Positions 16,579 through 23,795 of a stretch of DNA of 36,956 bases are shown here, piece by piece (the stretch's first letter is position 1; the number at the start of each line of letters is the position of its first letter). The stretch comes from PALSA-1180 sp964624625 (GTDB lineage: Bacteria > Oederibacteriota > Muellerivitia > Muellerivitales > Muellerivitaceae): positions 1 through 36,956 of the forward strand of contig CAZUXW010000025.1 of the NCBI GenBank assembly GCA_964624625.1. The letters run 5' to 3'. The notes beneath the pieces were generated by a model. That model saw only the letters and a program-made list of their open reading frames with translations. It did not search any database and was not told the DNA's origin. The translations under genes and the position numbers were made by a program.

Positions 16579-17781
16579 TCAGATCCAATGGCGCAGATGG
16601 AAAAAAAGCCAGGTCAAAAGACGGCCCCAAAAGGGCCGGATTTCCAGGTCCGCCAGGAATATTTCCCGGCTTTGCCTGAAGTCCGAAGCGTACTGGCGCT
16701 CCAAGGATTTCAGGGATGATGGATGGTGGGCCGCCACATCAACCTCCAAGTCGAGCAGGAAACTACGGTGGTTGAAGTTACTCGACCCCACCAGCGCCCA
16801 ATTATCCACCACCAGACTTTTCGCGTGGAGCACTCTTTTCCGGTACTCAAATATCCGGCAACCAGCCTTTAATAACGGCGGAAAAAAAGTCATGGAAGCC
16901 CATCGAACGAACGGGACATCGGACTTTTCAGGGAGAATGAGCCTGACATCCCGGTTCTTGAGGGAGGCGTGTACCAGGGCCCGAAGGACCGGGAGGGCCG
17001 GTATGAAATAGGGGGTAATGACCCAAATCCTCCGGCGGGCGTTCTTCAAACGGAAAAGCAGATGGCGGTGGAACCGGTTCCGAAGCCTGCGGGTGGCGTT
17101 GATTTGCACCGAATGGGAACTGGATTTCCGGGATAACCAGGCGATCAACTGGGCGCGGGCCCGTCGCCAAAGGCTCCGGTGGACCTTGTCGTACCAGGCC
17201 GTGTTGAAGGCCAGGCGGAAGGCCCTATCCCGGACTCCCGACAGTCCCAATCCCGTGTCCCGCCAGGCTCTTCTTCCCGAAACTTCCTCCAGGTGTTCAT
17301 CGGAGACATTGAATCCCCCCAGCCAAACCTTGTCCCCATCCACCATCACCAGTTTCCGGTGGTTTCGCCGGTTAAACCGAAGCCAAAAACTCCGCAAACG
17401 GAAAACCGTCTTGCCTTGGAGCAGGGAGCCGAAAAGCCGGGGAAACCAGGAGAGAACAGGGGGCAGATAACGGTAAACCCGGAACCGGACTCCGCCCTTC
17501 TTAAACCGATGCCCGTATTCGTCCATGGCGTTTGGGGATCCGATCCCGTCCACCAGCAGGCGCACCCTCACCCCCCGGCGCGCCGCCCGGACAAGCGCGG
17601 AGGCCACCCGATCGGCGAGAATCCCCTTTTCGAAAATATATACCTCAAAATCCACCCCGCGGCGGGACCGGCGGATGGCGCTCAAAACGTCCTTAAAATA
17701 GTCGTCCCCTTTGAAATAGAATTTTTCACCCTCCCATGGCCGCCAAAACTTTTCGGAAATTGATTTTTTCTTGGATTTCAA
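16579..17781 (-). CDS. Cardiolipin synthase-like phospholipase D family protein
   Basis: The protein has 400 residues with two HKD motifs: H141-x-K143-x4-D148 (HRKLVMVD) and H319-x-K321-x4-D326 (HAKSLVVD), followed by GGFN and GSSNFNHRS respectively. This matches the ClsB-type bacterial cardiolipin/phosphatidyl transferases. It lacks the long N-terminal membrane helices of ClsA; the C-terminus (LLTWLFFHLRHWI) is hydrophobic and may bind the membrane. The TTG start at 17781 is supported by a TTGA overlap with the stop of the upstream small membrane protein, which implies translational coupling. Substrate specificity cannot be read from sequence. Confidence 0.88.
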   Translation of the reverse strand: MKSKKKSISEKFWRPWEGEKFYFKGDDYFKDVLSAIRRSRRGVDFEVYIFEKGILADRVASALVRAARRGVRVRLLVDGIGSPNAMDEYGHRFKKGGVRFRVYRYLPPVLSWFPRLFGSLLQGKTVFRLRSFWLRFNRRNHRKLVMVDGDKVWLGGFNVSDEHLEEVSGRRAWRDTGLGLSGVRDRAFRLAFNTAWYDKVHRSLWRRARAQLIAWLSRKSSSHSVQINATRRLRNRFHRHLLFRLKNARRRIWVITPYFIPALPVLRALVHASLKNRDVRLILPEKSDVPFVRWASMTFFPPLLKAGCRIFEYRKRVLHAKSLVVDNWALVGSSNFNHRSFLLDLEVDVAAHHPSSLKSLERQYASDFRQSREIFLADLEIRPFWGRLLTWLFFHLRHWI

Positions 17782-18008
17782 GGGGCCCCGACTTCCGTGC
17801 TTTTACCACCGCCGCTCGGCCTTTGGCCGCCGAAGTATTGGAGGGACTCCAGGATGATTAAAAAGATAATGGCCATCGTTGAAACAACCGCGAAAAAGAC
17901 CTCCCTTTTCCCCCGGTTGGTTGGCGCCCATGTTTTTTTCGCCGCGAAGGCGGCCGTTAGGCTCATCCACCCCAACCAAGCCCCTAACCTTACGGTCCGT
18001 CCTTTCAT
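17778..18008 (-). CDS. Small membrane protein coupled to the phospholipase D gene
   Basis: The protein has 76 residues from ATG 18008 with an excellent AAAGGAGGGG ribosome site. It has a weakly hydrophobic N-terminus (LGAWLGWMSLTAAFAA), a basic stretch, one clear membrane helix (VFFAVVSTMAIIFLIILESL, residues about 37-57) and a Gly/Ser-rich tail. I recognise no family. Its stop overlaps the TTG start of the cardiolipin-synthase-like gene, so the two are made together; it could be a membrane partner of that enzyme (inference). Confidence 0.65.
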   Translation of the reverse strand: MKGRTVRLGAWLGWMSLTAAFAAKKTWAPTNRGKREVFFAVVSTMAIIFLIILESLQYFGGQRPSGGGKSTEVGAP

Positions 18009-18050
18009 CGCCCCTCCTTTCGAAGACCCACTCCTCCAGCAGCCTTATAT

Positions 18051-18082
18051 AAAAAAAGCCGCGCCCACCAGGGAGCGGCTTT
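18051..18082 (-). terminator. Intrinsic terminator after the 18106-18471 gene
   Basis: On the minus strand AAAGCCGC pairs with GCGGCTTT around a 12-base loop, followed directly by a T-rich run (18051-18057). It lies 24 bases past the stop at 18106. It separates this gene from the small membrane protein/phospholipase D pair, leaving little room for a separate promoter for that pair. Confidence 0.85.
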
Positions 18083-18105
18083 CCATTCCAAAAACGGGGC
18101 GAAGA

Positions 18106-18471
18106 TTAACGATCGCCGCGGTTATCCCGGTTATCCCGGTTGTCCCGACCATCACGGCCAGGGTGATCCATTTCCTCAACCGCCCTGATTTCATCCAACG
18201 CCATATTAATGTTTTGGATGGCCCTCGCGCGGTGGCCGCTGTTATCCCTGCCGGCGTACCAAATGTGGTTCTTGGCCTCCGCCAGCGACTTTGCCGCCAT
18301 CAGCATCTGGGGATTATGGTGAGCCTTCCGGTCCCTAAAGTGATAATGGGCTTCATTATCGTCGCCCACCTTGACGTTGAAGTTGAAGCCATCGGCCAGA
18401 GCCGTGAAAGGCACAGCCGTAAAACCAGCCAACCCCGCTGCCACTAACGCCTTTTTCCATTGAATTTTCAT
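18106..18471 (-). CDS. Small exported protein with C-terminal Arg-Asp-Asn repeats
   Basis: The protein has 121 residues from ATG 18471 with AAAGGAGAAGG upstream. It has a signal peptide of about 26 residues (ALVAAGLAGFTAVPFTALA). The middle (SLAEAKNHIWYAGRDNSGHRARAIQNINMALDEIRAVEE) is probably helical, and the tail repeats G/N-R-D-N. The helical part resembles small periplasmic helical proteins, but I cannot name a family. It starts 52 bases after the GlsB-like gene and is probably read from the same sigma-54 promoter at 18880-18894. Confidence 0.7.
   Translation of the reverse strand: MKIQWKKALVAAGLAGFTAVPFTALADGFNFNVKVGDDNEAHYHFRDRKAHHNPQMLMAAKSLAEAKNHIWYAGRDNSGHRARAIQNINMALDEIRAVEEMDHPGRDGRDNRDNRDNRGDR
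18119..18155 (-). repeat. 9-base tandem repeat coding RDN units
   Basis: The plus-strand unit GGTTATCCC is repeated, with decay at the distal end, and codes the Arg-Asp-Asn tail of the exported protein. Such repeats can change copy number by slippage. Confidence 0.7.
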
Positions 18472-18523
18472 TACCTTCTCCTTTATTTTTTTTACCGCCC
18501 CGGGGTTTTTCCCGGTGAAGCGG

Positions 18524-18808
18524 TTAATTAATTTGAATCTTCCGCTTCGACCCGAAGAATCCGCGGAAAATGACCAATAAAATCACGGCTCCCATGATTG
18601 AAACTCCCAGGACCCCCCAAAACCCGTAAACGTACCAATTGAGGGAGTTGGCGATAAAACCACCCAAAAAAGCCCCCGCCACACCTACGGCAATATCCGC
18701 GAAAATACCCAAACCCCCGCCCGTGACCAAGACACTTCCCAGCCATCCGGCTAAACCTCCCACGACTAAAAACCAAATGAAATCATGCAAACTGTTCGAG
18801 ACGTACAT
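18524..18808 (-). CDS. GlsB/YeaQ/YmgE family stress-response membrane protein
   Basis: The protein has 94 residues from ATG 18808 with AAAGGAGCGG upstream. The layout is that of the transglycosylase-associated (GlsB/YeaQ) family: an N-terminal helix (FIWFLVVGGLAGWLGSVLV), a Gly-rich turn, a second helix (IAVGVAGAFLGGFIA) and a third (GVLGVSIMGAVILLVIFRGFF). It is somewhat longer than typical members (about 80-85). These proteins are linked to envelope or general stress, but their mechanism is unknown. The gene has its own sigma-54 promoter at 18880-18894, divergent from the YqjE/YqjD/BON operon. Confidence 0.88.
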   Translation of the reverse strand: MYVSNSLHDFIWFLVVGGLAGWLGSVLVTGGGLGIFADIAVGVAGAFLGGFIANSLNWYVYGFWGVLGVSIMGAVILLVIFRGFFGSKRKIQIN

Positions 18809-18879
18809 TTACCGCTCCTTTAACCATGATTGAATTATCTTCCGGCAGTTCCGAACGACGGCGCCTTGCCCTCCCTAGT

Positions 18880-18894
18880 GCAAGTTGCGTACCG
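18880..18894 (-). promoter_or_regulatory. Sigma-54 (-24/-12) promoter for the GlsB-like gene
   Basis: The minus strand reads CGGTACGCAACTTGCA, with GG at 18893-18892 and GC at 18881-18880, 10 bases between. It matches TGGCACG-N4-TTGCA at all but two positions. The predicted start is near 18868, 60 bases before ATG 18808. Confidence 0.72.
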
Positions 18895-18990
18895 GGCGAT
18901 CCCGTGGTGAATCCCATCCCCAAAGCCTCGGTCTATCCCCCAAATTGGATTTAGGCGCCTTCCCAATAATTCGACCCTCGATTCCATCGT

Positions 18991-19005
18991 TCGGCGGGCG
19001 ATCAA
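18991..19005. promoter_or_regulatory. Candidate activator site (TCGGCGGGCGATCAA)
   Basis: It matches TCGTCGGGCGATCAA at 22546-22560 in 14 of 15 bases; both lie upstream of sigma-54 promoters. Here it is about 120-130 bases from both predicted transcript starts, a normal enhancer distance. A degenerate relative (TCGACGGGCGA) lies at 19035-19045. No binding protein is identified. Confidence 0.35.
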
Positions 19006-19090
19006 ATCGATAGCCCAATTCCCAATTTGATTTTTCGACGGGCGAATCCATCAATTGCGGAGCGATTGAAGCCGGATGCCTTCCAATCCA

Positions 19091-19105
19091 CGGCTTGTTT
19101 CTTGC
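19091..19105 (+). promoter_or_regulatory. Sigma-54 (-24/-12) promoter for the YqjE/YqjD/BON operon
   Basis: The sequence is CGGCTTGTTTCTTGCT, with GG at 19092-19093 and GC at 19104-19105, 10 bases between. The -12 half TTGCT is perfect and the -24 half keeps GGC. The predicted start is near 19117, about 29 bases before ATG 19146. Confidence 0.7.
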
Positions 19106-19145
19106 TCTCTAGTAAGACCAAGTCTTCAACAGAAAGTTGGTTCGA

Positions 19146-19475
19146 ATGCGACGGCCGCCGGCGGAAAAGATCCCGGACTTTAACGGTTTAGGGGGATGGG
19201 CTTTGGGGTTTTTTAAAAGCCTCTTATCCCTTGAGCGCCGTTTGAAAATAACCACGGAAAAACATAAAACGGCCCTGCGATGGTGGCTGATTAAAACGGT
19301 CGTGTTGAGTCTTTCCCTTTTCATGAGCTTGGCCTCCCTGATTCTCGGATTGTTATTCCTGGCGATGGATTACGGCGGCGTTCCCCGCGGAGCTGTTTTT
19401 ACCGGGGGCGGAATGTGCGGATTATTGTTTTTAGGGTTGTGGTTTCAGCGGCAAAATCAAAAACACGGAGAATAA
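19146..19475 (+). CDS. YqjE-like / holin-superfamily membrane protein
   Basis: The protein has 109 residues from ATG 19146; a TTG at 19137 in the same frame would add 3 residues, and neither has a strong ribosome site. A basic amphipathic N-terminal region (FFKSLLSLERRLKITTEKHKTALRWW) is followed by two membrane helices (VVLSLSLFMSLASLILGLLFLAM and AVFTGGGMCGLLFLGLWF). This is the layout of YqjE/Phage_holin_3_6-type proteins. It directly precedes a YqjD-like gene by 4 bases, the same pairing as yqjD-yqjE in enterobacteria, which supports the call more than the sequence alone. Confidence 0.7.
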   Translation: MRRPPAEKIPDFNGLGGWALGFFKSLLSLERRLKITTEKHKTALRWWLIKTVVLSLSLFMSLASLILGLLFLAMDYGGVPRGAVFTGGGMCGLLFLGLWFQRQNQKHGE

Positions 19476-19479
19476 GAAA

Positions 19480-19839
19480 ATGACGAGCGAAGAGATGTTG
19501 AAAAAATTGGGCTTAATGGCGGGAAAAGACGGAAAAAACAGCGGAAAGCTTAAGGAGCAAACCCTCCAATATTTAAAAGAAGGCAAGGATAAGCTGGCCC
19601 TTTTGGAAAAGAAAGTAATGGCGTCCAAAAACGGGAAGAAACTCCAGTCCGGACTCAATCTCTCAAAAAAGAAACTCTCTTCCGCAAAACAGGCTTTCGA
19701 CAAATTCGAGAAGGGGGCCGAGCGTTACATCGAGAAAAACCCCAAAAAAGCCGTGGCCCTCGCCGCCGCTGCCGGAGTTTTGGCGGGGAGCCTTTGGCTG
19801 GCCCTGAAACCAAGGCCCCTTGCCAAGAAAAAGAAGTAA
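19480..19839 (+). CDS. YqjD/ElaB-like (DUF883) membrane-anchored protein
   Basis: The protein has 119 residues from ATG 19480, with GGAG about 9 bases upstream. It has a Lys-rich helical body (residues about 15-85, many K and E), then YIEKNPKKAVALAAAAGVLAGSLWLALKPR: the ENPxxAV-helix-R ending typical of YqjD/ElaB/YgaM proteins. In E. coli these C-tail-anchored proteins bind stationary-phase ribosomes at the membrane. Whether that holds here is unknown. It lies in the operon between YqjE-like and BON genes under a sigma-54 promoter. Confidence 0.78.
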   Translation: MTSEEMLKKLGLMAGKDGKNSGKLKEQTLQYLKEGKDKLALLEKKVMASKNGKKLQSGLNLSKKKLSSAKQAFDKFEKGAERYIEKNPKKAVALAAAAGVLAGSLWLALKPRPLAKKKK

Positions 19840-19868
19840 ATCAAATTTAAAATTTCCGGAGGTCTCAA

Positions 19869-20117
19869 ATGGAAACGAAATCGGACCCGAAGGACGTCGA
19901 ATTGGAAGCCCTGATTATCCGCCACATCCGGGAAATGGGCTCCCATATTCATGTCCAAGTCAAGGCGGGGGTCGTGTCCTTGACCGGCACCGCCAATGAA
20001 TTCGAGACCAAGCGGGCCATTACCACAATGGTCCATGAAATCGCCGGGGTCCTCAAGGTCGTCAACAATATCCGGGTCGCCCGCGTTTCCGATGGGGCCT
20101 TTGAGAATTACACCTAG
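19869..20117 (+). CDS. BON-domain small protein
   Basis: The protein has 82 residues from ATG 19869 with CCGGAGG upstream. Nearly the whole protein is one BON domain: VELEALIIRHIREMG, then VQVKAGVVSLTGTANEFETKRAI and a conserved-Gly end (IAGVLKVVNNIRV). BON domains bind phospholipid and occur in osmotic-shock protein OsmY. There is no signal peptide, so it should be cytoplasmic unless anchored otherwise. It is the last gene of the YqjE/YqjD operon and is followed by a terminator 104 bases on. Confidence 0.88.
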   Translation: METKSDPKDVELEALIIRHIREMGSHIHVQVKAGVVSLTGTANEFETKRAITTMVHEIAGVLKVVNNIRVARVSDGAFENYT

Positions 20118-20220
20118 TTCTTGCCGTCACGACAAGGGCCGGGCCTTGCGGGTTCCCAAGCCAGGGAGCGATGACGCGATATCCCGGCGGCTAGCTTCCC
20201 CGCTTTCCGGGATCCGAAAT

Positions 20221-20252
20221 TAAAAAACCAACCTGATGAGGTTGGTTTTTTA
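20221..20252. terminator. Bidirectional intrinsic terminator
   Basis: A perfect 12-base inverted repeat, AAAAAACCAACC / GGTTGGTTTTTT with loop TGATGA, sits between the plus-strand BON gene and the minus-strand gene ending at 20298. The A/T flanks give a T-tract on both strands, so it ends both convergent operons. Confidence 0.92.
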
Positions 20253-20297
20253 ATACCTCCAGGATTCGAAGGGCTGATCACTTCCCTGAAATGGGTT

Positions 20298-20588
20298 TCA
20301 ACGATCCCAATCATGCCGATCTTCGTGCCAACGGTGGCTCGCGCGCCAATGATCATCATAATCATGGTCGTAATGCCACCGGTTGTCATGAACCCCTATT
20401 CCAACCTTGAGTTCAACCCCCTGGCGGACAACCTTAACGCGGCGCCGGCGGGGATGGTGGTGTTTGGTTGGCGCGACGATGACGCGGACTCCCTCATGGC
20501 GGTCCTCGCGGTACCCCTCATCCGCCAGCGCCAGCCCCGACGCTGTCAAAAATAAAAATCCCGCCAAAAAAACGAATAATTTTCTCAT
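20298..20588 (-). CDS. Small exported His/Arg/Asp-rich protein
   Basis: The protein has 96 residues from ATG 20588 with GAGGAG 5 bases upstream; the frame continues upstream but the signal peptide (MRKLFVFLAGFLFLTASGLALA) fixes this start. The mature part has a basic HHHPRRRRVKVV patch, one short strand-like segment (VELKVGIGVHDNRWHY) and a His/Asp/Trp-rich tail (DHDYDDHW, HRWHEDRHDWDR), suggesting metal binding (inference). Its leader resembles that of the coiled-coil protein at 25108-25629 at both protein and DNA level. It starts 36 bases after the Trp-rich protein's stop, probably in the same operon. Confidence 0.68.
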   Translation of the reverse strand: MRKLFVFLAGFLFLTASGLALADEGYREDRHEGVRVIVAPTKHHHPRRRRVKVVRQGVELKVGIGVHDNRWHYDHDYDDHWRASHRWHEDRHDWDR

Positions 20589-20624
20589 CTTGACTCCTCG
20601 AAACAACTTAAACGTCATTTTTCC

Positions 20625-21845
20625 TCACTGGTTTCCATCGGACATATCCGAATTGAATGGCCTTCCCTCGCCGTCAAACATATCGAAGGACCCGTCGCTT
20701 AATTTCAAGATGATCTCCAGGGGTCTGCCGCTGCCAGGGCTCGAGAATTGGATGGTCTGGACGCCCGAGGCGAGGTAGATCGGGTCAAAGGCAGGCGGAT
20801 CGGCCCGGTCATACAAAAAGGCGTCGCCCCCGGTTGGGGCCAGTTTCACCCTTCTGGTTCCGTCCGGGCTGTCATAAACCGCGTCATTGGCCTCATCCGC
20901 TCCGCTCACGACAACTGGGTCATTGGCGCTGTTGGCGGGGATATAGCCGTCGTCGTTATAGACGTATAGCTCGCCCACGTGGTAGGGATCCTGCCACCAC
21001 CAATAATCATCGTTGTAGAAACACCAGCGGTTGAAGCCCTCGTCATACCACCACCAACGGCCGTTATAATTGCGGGTCCAAAAAAATTGGTCGCCCCTGT
21101 ACCAACCGTACCAATGGAACCCCGAATCGTCGATATAGTGGGTGTAGGCGTAGTCAAAACCAGCTCCGCCATGCCAATACATCCGGTTCCTCTCGTTCTC
21201 GTTACGGTTTTCCTTCTCGATTTGCTGGAGAAATGCGGGATGGTTGGCGATGGCCATCTGTCGCCTCACCAAGTCGATGTTAAACTTCCTCGGGGAGACC
21301 AATGCTCCCTTGAAGGCTTCGCCCTTGGGTCCGGTCCGGGGAATCCGAACGATAGAATGGGCCCGATCGGAGGACACAATCTCCGAACGGTCCGTGATAT
21401 AGAGTGGTTCGGTCTTCACTCCGATCTTCGACAACTTCTTGCGGACATAACCTTGTGTGTAGACGTGATGATGGACCGCCTTGGCGGACCTGGCCTTTGG
21501 CGTTGGGACATTTCCCTGCCGGCGGAGGGCCTGGGTTTGGAAGGCCGGCGCCTGGACTGCCGCTGGGGGCTGTTGGGCCCGCCGGTTGGGCTGGATCCGT
21601 CCGTAAGAAGGCTGCTGGGACGGATGGTTTTGGGCATTAGGGCTGGGGCGGCTCATTTTTATCGTTACGGGCTGGCGGACCCTTACGGGCCGGTTGGTTC
21701 CTGCCCTGGGAGCCGTCCGAACTGCGGGGGCGGACGCCGGCTTCCTTCCCGGCTTATCCTTGCCCTTGACCCGGTCTTCCTGGGCTTGGACAAAGGCACC
21801 CCAGAAGCAAAATGCGGTTAAAAGGAAGGCGGTCGTTTTTTTCAT
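20625..21845 (-). CDS. Large exported protein with Trp/Tyr-rich core, unknown family
   Basis: The protein has 406 residues from ATG 21845, overlapping the upstream stop as ATGA. It has a signal peptide of about 22 residues (ending FVQAQ). Residues about 25-125 are a disordered Pro/Arg/Gln/Ala-rich basic stretch; about 130-215 look folded (VYTQGYVRKKLSKIGVKTEPLYI). Residues about 222-300 are packed with aromatics, with runs such as RWWWYDEGFNRWCFYNDDYWWWQD and many Gly/Asn/Asp. The C-terminal quarter is a mixed beta region (IQFSSPGSGRPLEIILKLSDGSFDMFDGEG). The aromatic core resembles surface or polysaccharide-contacting segments, but I cannot name a family. Confidence 0.72.
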   Translation of the reverse strand: MKKTTAFLLTAFCFWGAFVQAQEDRVKGKDKPGRKPASAPAVRTAPRAGTNRPVRVRQPVTIKMSRPSPNAQNHPSQQPSYGRIQPNRRAQQPPAAVQAPAFQTQALRRQGNVPTPKARSAKAVHHHVYTQGYVRKKLSKIGVKTEPLYITDRSEIVSSDRAHSIVRIPRTGPKGEAFKGALVSPRKFNIDLVRRQMAIANHPAFLQQIEKENRNENERNRMYWHGGAGFDYAYTHYIDDSGFHWYGWYRGDQFFWTRNYNGRWWWYDEGFNRWCFYNDDYWWWQDPYHVGELYVYNDDGYIPANSANDPVVVSGADEANDAVYDSPDGTRRVKLAPTGGDAFLYDRADPPAFDPIYLASGVQTIQFSSPGSGRPLEIILKLSDGSFDMFDGEGRPFNSDMSDGNQ

Positions 21846-22450
21846 GGTTTTTCCTTCCCGGCCGGCCCTCGTTCGCTGACCGTGACCAGGCAGGAGAGGG
21901 TTTTGAAATAAGGCTTTCGCTTCAGGCCCGCGTCACCGATGGAGAATTCCAAGACCCTGATTTCCACGTCAAAATTGTCGTAATGGATCAACCTAAGCGC
22001 GCCGCGATCCTCTGGAGTTCCCAGTCCGGCCTTGAGGGGACGAGCCGAGAAGTTGTCCTCCGTACGGAAATCCGCCGCTGTGATTTCGCGCAGGGTAGGG
22101 ACATCCCTGGATTCCTTCAATCCAGCCGGTTTCTGGTCCAACTCATCCTTGGTAAATGCAAATAAGTAGCCCTGGGTATCCCTCCCGTTCGACTCGGTGG
22201 TGGCTTGCAGGTAGAGATCATCCCAAACCTTGGAGTAGATCCTGGTTTCCTCGCCCCAGGGCAGGGCCGGCATGTTCTCGACTTGGTTGCCCCTGAAAAC
22301 CAGGTAAAAAGAAACGGTTCTTAAAAATCCCTCGGGGCCGTTTTGCCCCAGCTTTCCCATCACCCGGTTGTCCTCTTCCGCCCGTCCCATCCCTGCGATT
22401 CCCGCGAACAGGATCATTGCCATCCCGCGGATTAAAATTCTAAATTTCAT
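21842..22450 (-). CDS. Exported protein of unknown function
   Basis: The protein has 202 residues from ATG 22450 with AAAAGGAG upstream. It has a signal peptide of about 24 residues (MKFRILIRGMAMILFAGIAG, then MGRA). The rest shows alternating strands (FLRTVSFYLVFRGNQVENM, IYSKVWDDLYLQATTE) but no motif I recognise. It is the first gene of a minus-strand set with the Trp-rich protein (ATGA overlap), so the two are translationally coupled and may act together. A sigma-54 promoter lies at 22502-22516. Confidence 0.68.
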   Translation of the reverse strand: MKFRILIRGMAMILFAGIAGMGRAEEDNRVMGKLGQNGPEGFLRTVSFYLVFRGNQVENMPALPWGEETRIYSKVWDDLYLQATTESNGRDTQGYLFAFTKDELDQKPAGLKESRDVPTLREITAADFRTEDNFSARPLKAGLGTPEDRGALRLIHYDNFDVEIRVLEFSIGDAGLKRKPYFKTLSCLVTVSERGPAGKEKP

Positions 22451-22501
22451 TGGAGACTCCTTTTATTCATGAACCTTCCACACGGCAAGTTGTTGGGTAA
22501 A

Positions 22502-22516
22502 GCAAGAAATGAGCCT
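22502..22516 (-). promoter_or_regulatory. Sigma-54-like (-24/-12) promoter for the 22450-20298 genes
   Basis: The minus strand reads AGGCTCATTTCTTGCT, with GG at 22515-22514 and GC at 22503-22502, 10 bases between. The -12 half is perfect and is followed by TTTA as in the 3897 and 36934 promoters; the -24 half is weaker. The predicted start is near 22490, 40 bases before ATG 22450. Confidence 0.6.
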
Positions 22517-22545
22517 TGAAAAGGCAAGTTATCCCCAAGCCTTTG

Positions 22546-22560
22546 TCGTCGGGCGATCAA
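22546..22560. promoter_or_regulatory. Candidate activator site (TCGTCGGGCGATCAA)
   Basis: It differs by one base from the word at 18991-19005. It is about 60 bases upstream of the predicted start of the 22502-22516 promoter, closer than usual for an enhancer. TCGACCCT also occurs near both sites (18971-18978, and inverted at about 22567-22574). No binding protein is identified. Confidence 0.33.
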
Positions 22561-22681
22561 TAAGATAGGGTCGAGCGCTATTTGATAGGTAAAAAACCAT
22601 TTACCGCGGATTTACCCGGAACAAGGATTCCATTTTGTCGCAAAATCCTCCCGGACCATCTCCGCAACTGTTTTCACTGGA

Positions 22682-23791
22682 TCAATTCCAGATGACTTCC
22701 ATGGTCGCGGTTCCCATGATGGAAAGGCGGACCTCAATTCCCTCATTGTCCGCGAATCCATCCAGCACGTTGAAGGAATCCACCTGGGTATGGAGGCGGG
22801 TGAAGCGTCCCAAGGGGCGGTTCAAGGCCTTGTTCATTTTTTCTTTCATGATATCCATCTTCAATCCAATTGGCAGTTTAGCGATTTTGCGCAATTCGTT
22901 TTTGAAATCCGACTTGAAAATAAAATCGGCGATTTGAACCATGAGATCGTTCGATTTCACGTCAAAATCCAGGTCCGGCAAGTCGAACACCCTTTGTTTC
23001 GGAAGGTAACGGGGGGTGCCCCTTAAATAAACGGTCATCTTGGCCGGCTTCCCGGTGAAATTGATGATGGGCGGGTTGTATTGAAGTTTAACTTCGGCGA
23101 TCACCTTACCGCCCGATCCATAGAGCCTGATTCCTTTCAGAGTCAGCTTTCGCTCCCCCGTTCCAGGGAGGACCATTCCGTTCAATTTCAAACGGGGGTC
23201 CCGGAAATATTGGTTCGCCTCTTTGTAGCTGATCCTGGTGTTGCTCATGGCCTGAAAAATTCCAGGTCCGGGCTGGAATCGGCCGAAAGGCGGCATGATT
23301 CGGTTGATCGTTGAGGGCTTATCCCCGAATATGATTTCCGGAGCCGCCGTCATTTCCAAAACCGTGTGGGCGGTCAACCTCCTTTTAAGGTCGGTCCTCA
23401 TTCTTCCGATGCTCATGGTCTCGGGCCTGATCAGAAGCCAGAGGCCCTTGTCCAAATAGATAGGAGCCTGCATCTTGGCCCAGAGATCCCTCATGTGGGA
23501 TTTCCAGTTGAGCCCCGGCGCCCCCCGAAAATCCGGCTTTAATTGTTGAAACCCGCCCTTCATGAAGTTGGTGAGGTGCCGGACCATATCCCCGCCCTTG
23601 GGGAAAGTCACTTCCACGGGGAGGCGCACGAGGCTGGTTTTAACCGGGGGGAAATTCCTTGCCGGGGCCGGGACCACCCGCACATAGTGGGACGGAAGGC
23701 CGGCGCATCCCGCCGCGAAGCACAACAGGACCAAACCCAGGCTTGGCCGGGGGTCAAACCTGGGGCCCCTCCAGAATGCCGTGAGCTTCAT
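22682..23791 (-). CDS. DUF4403 family lipoprotein
   Basis: The protein has 369 residues from ATG 23791, starting 4 bases after the upstream AI-2E-family stop. A lipoprotein signal ends LLCFAAG|C. The body fits DUF4403: an early strand (PVKTSLVRLPVEVTFP), long amphipathic segments (LDKGLWLLIRPETMSIGRMRTDLKRRLTAHTVLEM), GMVLPGTGERKLTLKGIRLYGSGGKVIAEVKL in the middle and a C-terminal IADFIFKSDFKNELRKIAKLPIGLKM. DUF4403 proteins are predicted envelope proteins with no established role. Tight coupling to the membrane transporter-like gene suggests a shared envelope function. Confidence 0.82.
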   Translation of the reverse strand: MKLTAFWRGPRFDPRPSLGLVLLCFAAGCAGLPSHYVRVVPAPARNFPPVKTSLVRLPVEVTFPKGGDMVRHLTNFMKGGFQQLKPDFRGAPGLNWKSHMRDLWAKMQAPIYLDKGLWLLIRPETMSIGRMRTDLKRRLTAHTVLEMTAAPEIIFGDKPSTINRIMPPFGRFQPGPGIFQAMSNTRISYKEANQYFRDPRLKLNGMVLPGTGERKLTLKGIRLYGSGGKVIAEVKLQYNPPIINFTGKPAKMTVYLRGTPRYLPKQRVFDLPDLDFDVKSNDLMVQIADFIFKSDFKNELRKIAKLPIGLKMDIMKEKMNKALNRPLGRFTRLHTQVDSFNVLDGFADNEGIEVRLSIMGTATMEVIWN

Positions 23792-23795
23792 GAAT

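Larger units (their letters stand above)
18809..19145. other. Divergent control region between GlsB-like and YqjE-like genes
   Basis: This 337-base non-coding stretch holds the minus-strand sigma-54 promoter at 18880-18894 and the plus-strand one at 19091-19105. The roughly 200 bases between them contain CGGGCGA motifs at 18893-18899, 18995-19001 and 19039-19045, one within a 15-base word almost identical to one at 22546-22560. The arrangement suits shared upstream activator sites for both promoters. Confidence 0.55.

Noticed and set aside
18486..18518. GC-rich hairpin between the GlsB-like gene and the next minus-strand gene
   Set aside because: No T-tract follows on the minus strand, so it is not a convincing terminator; the two genes may be cotranscribed.
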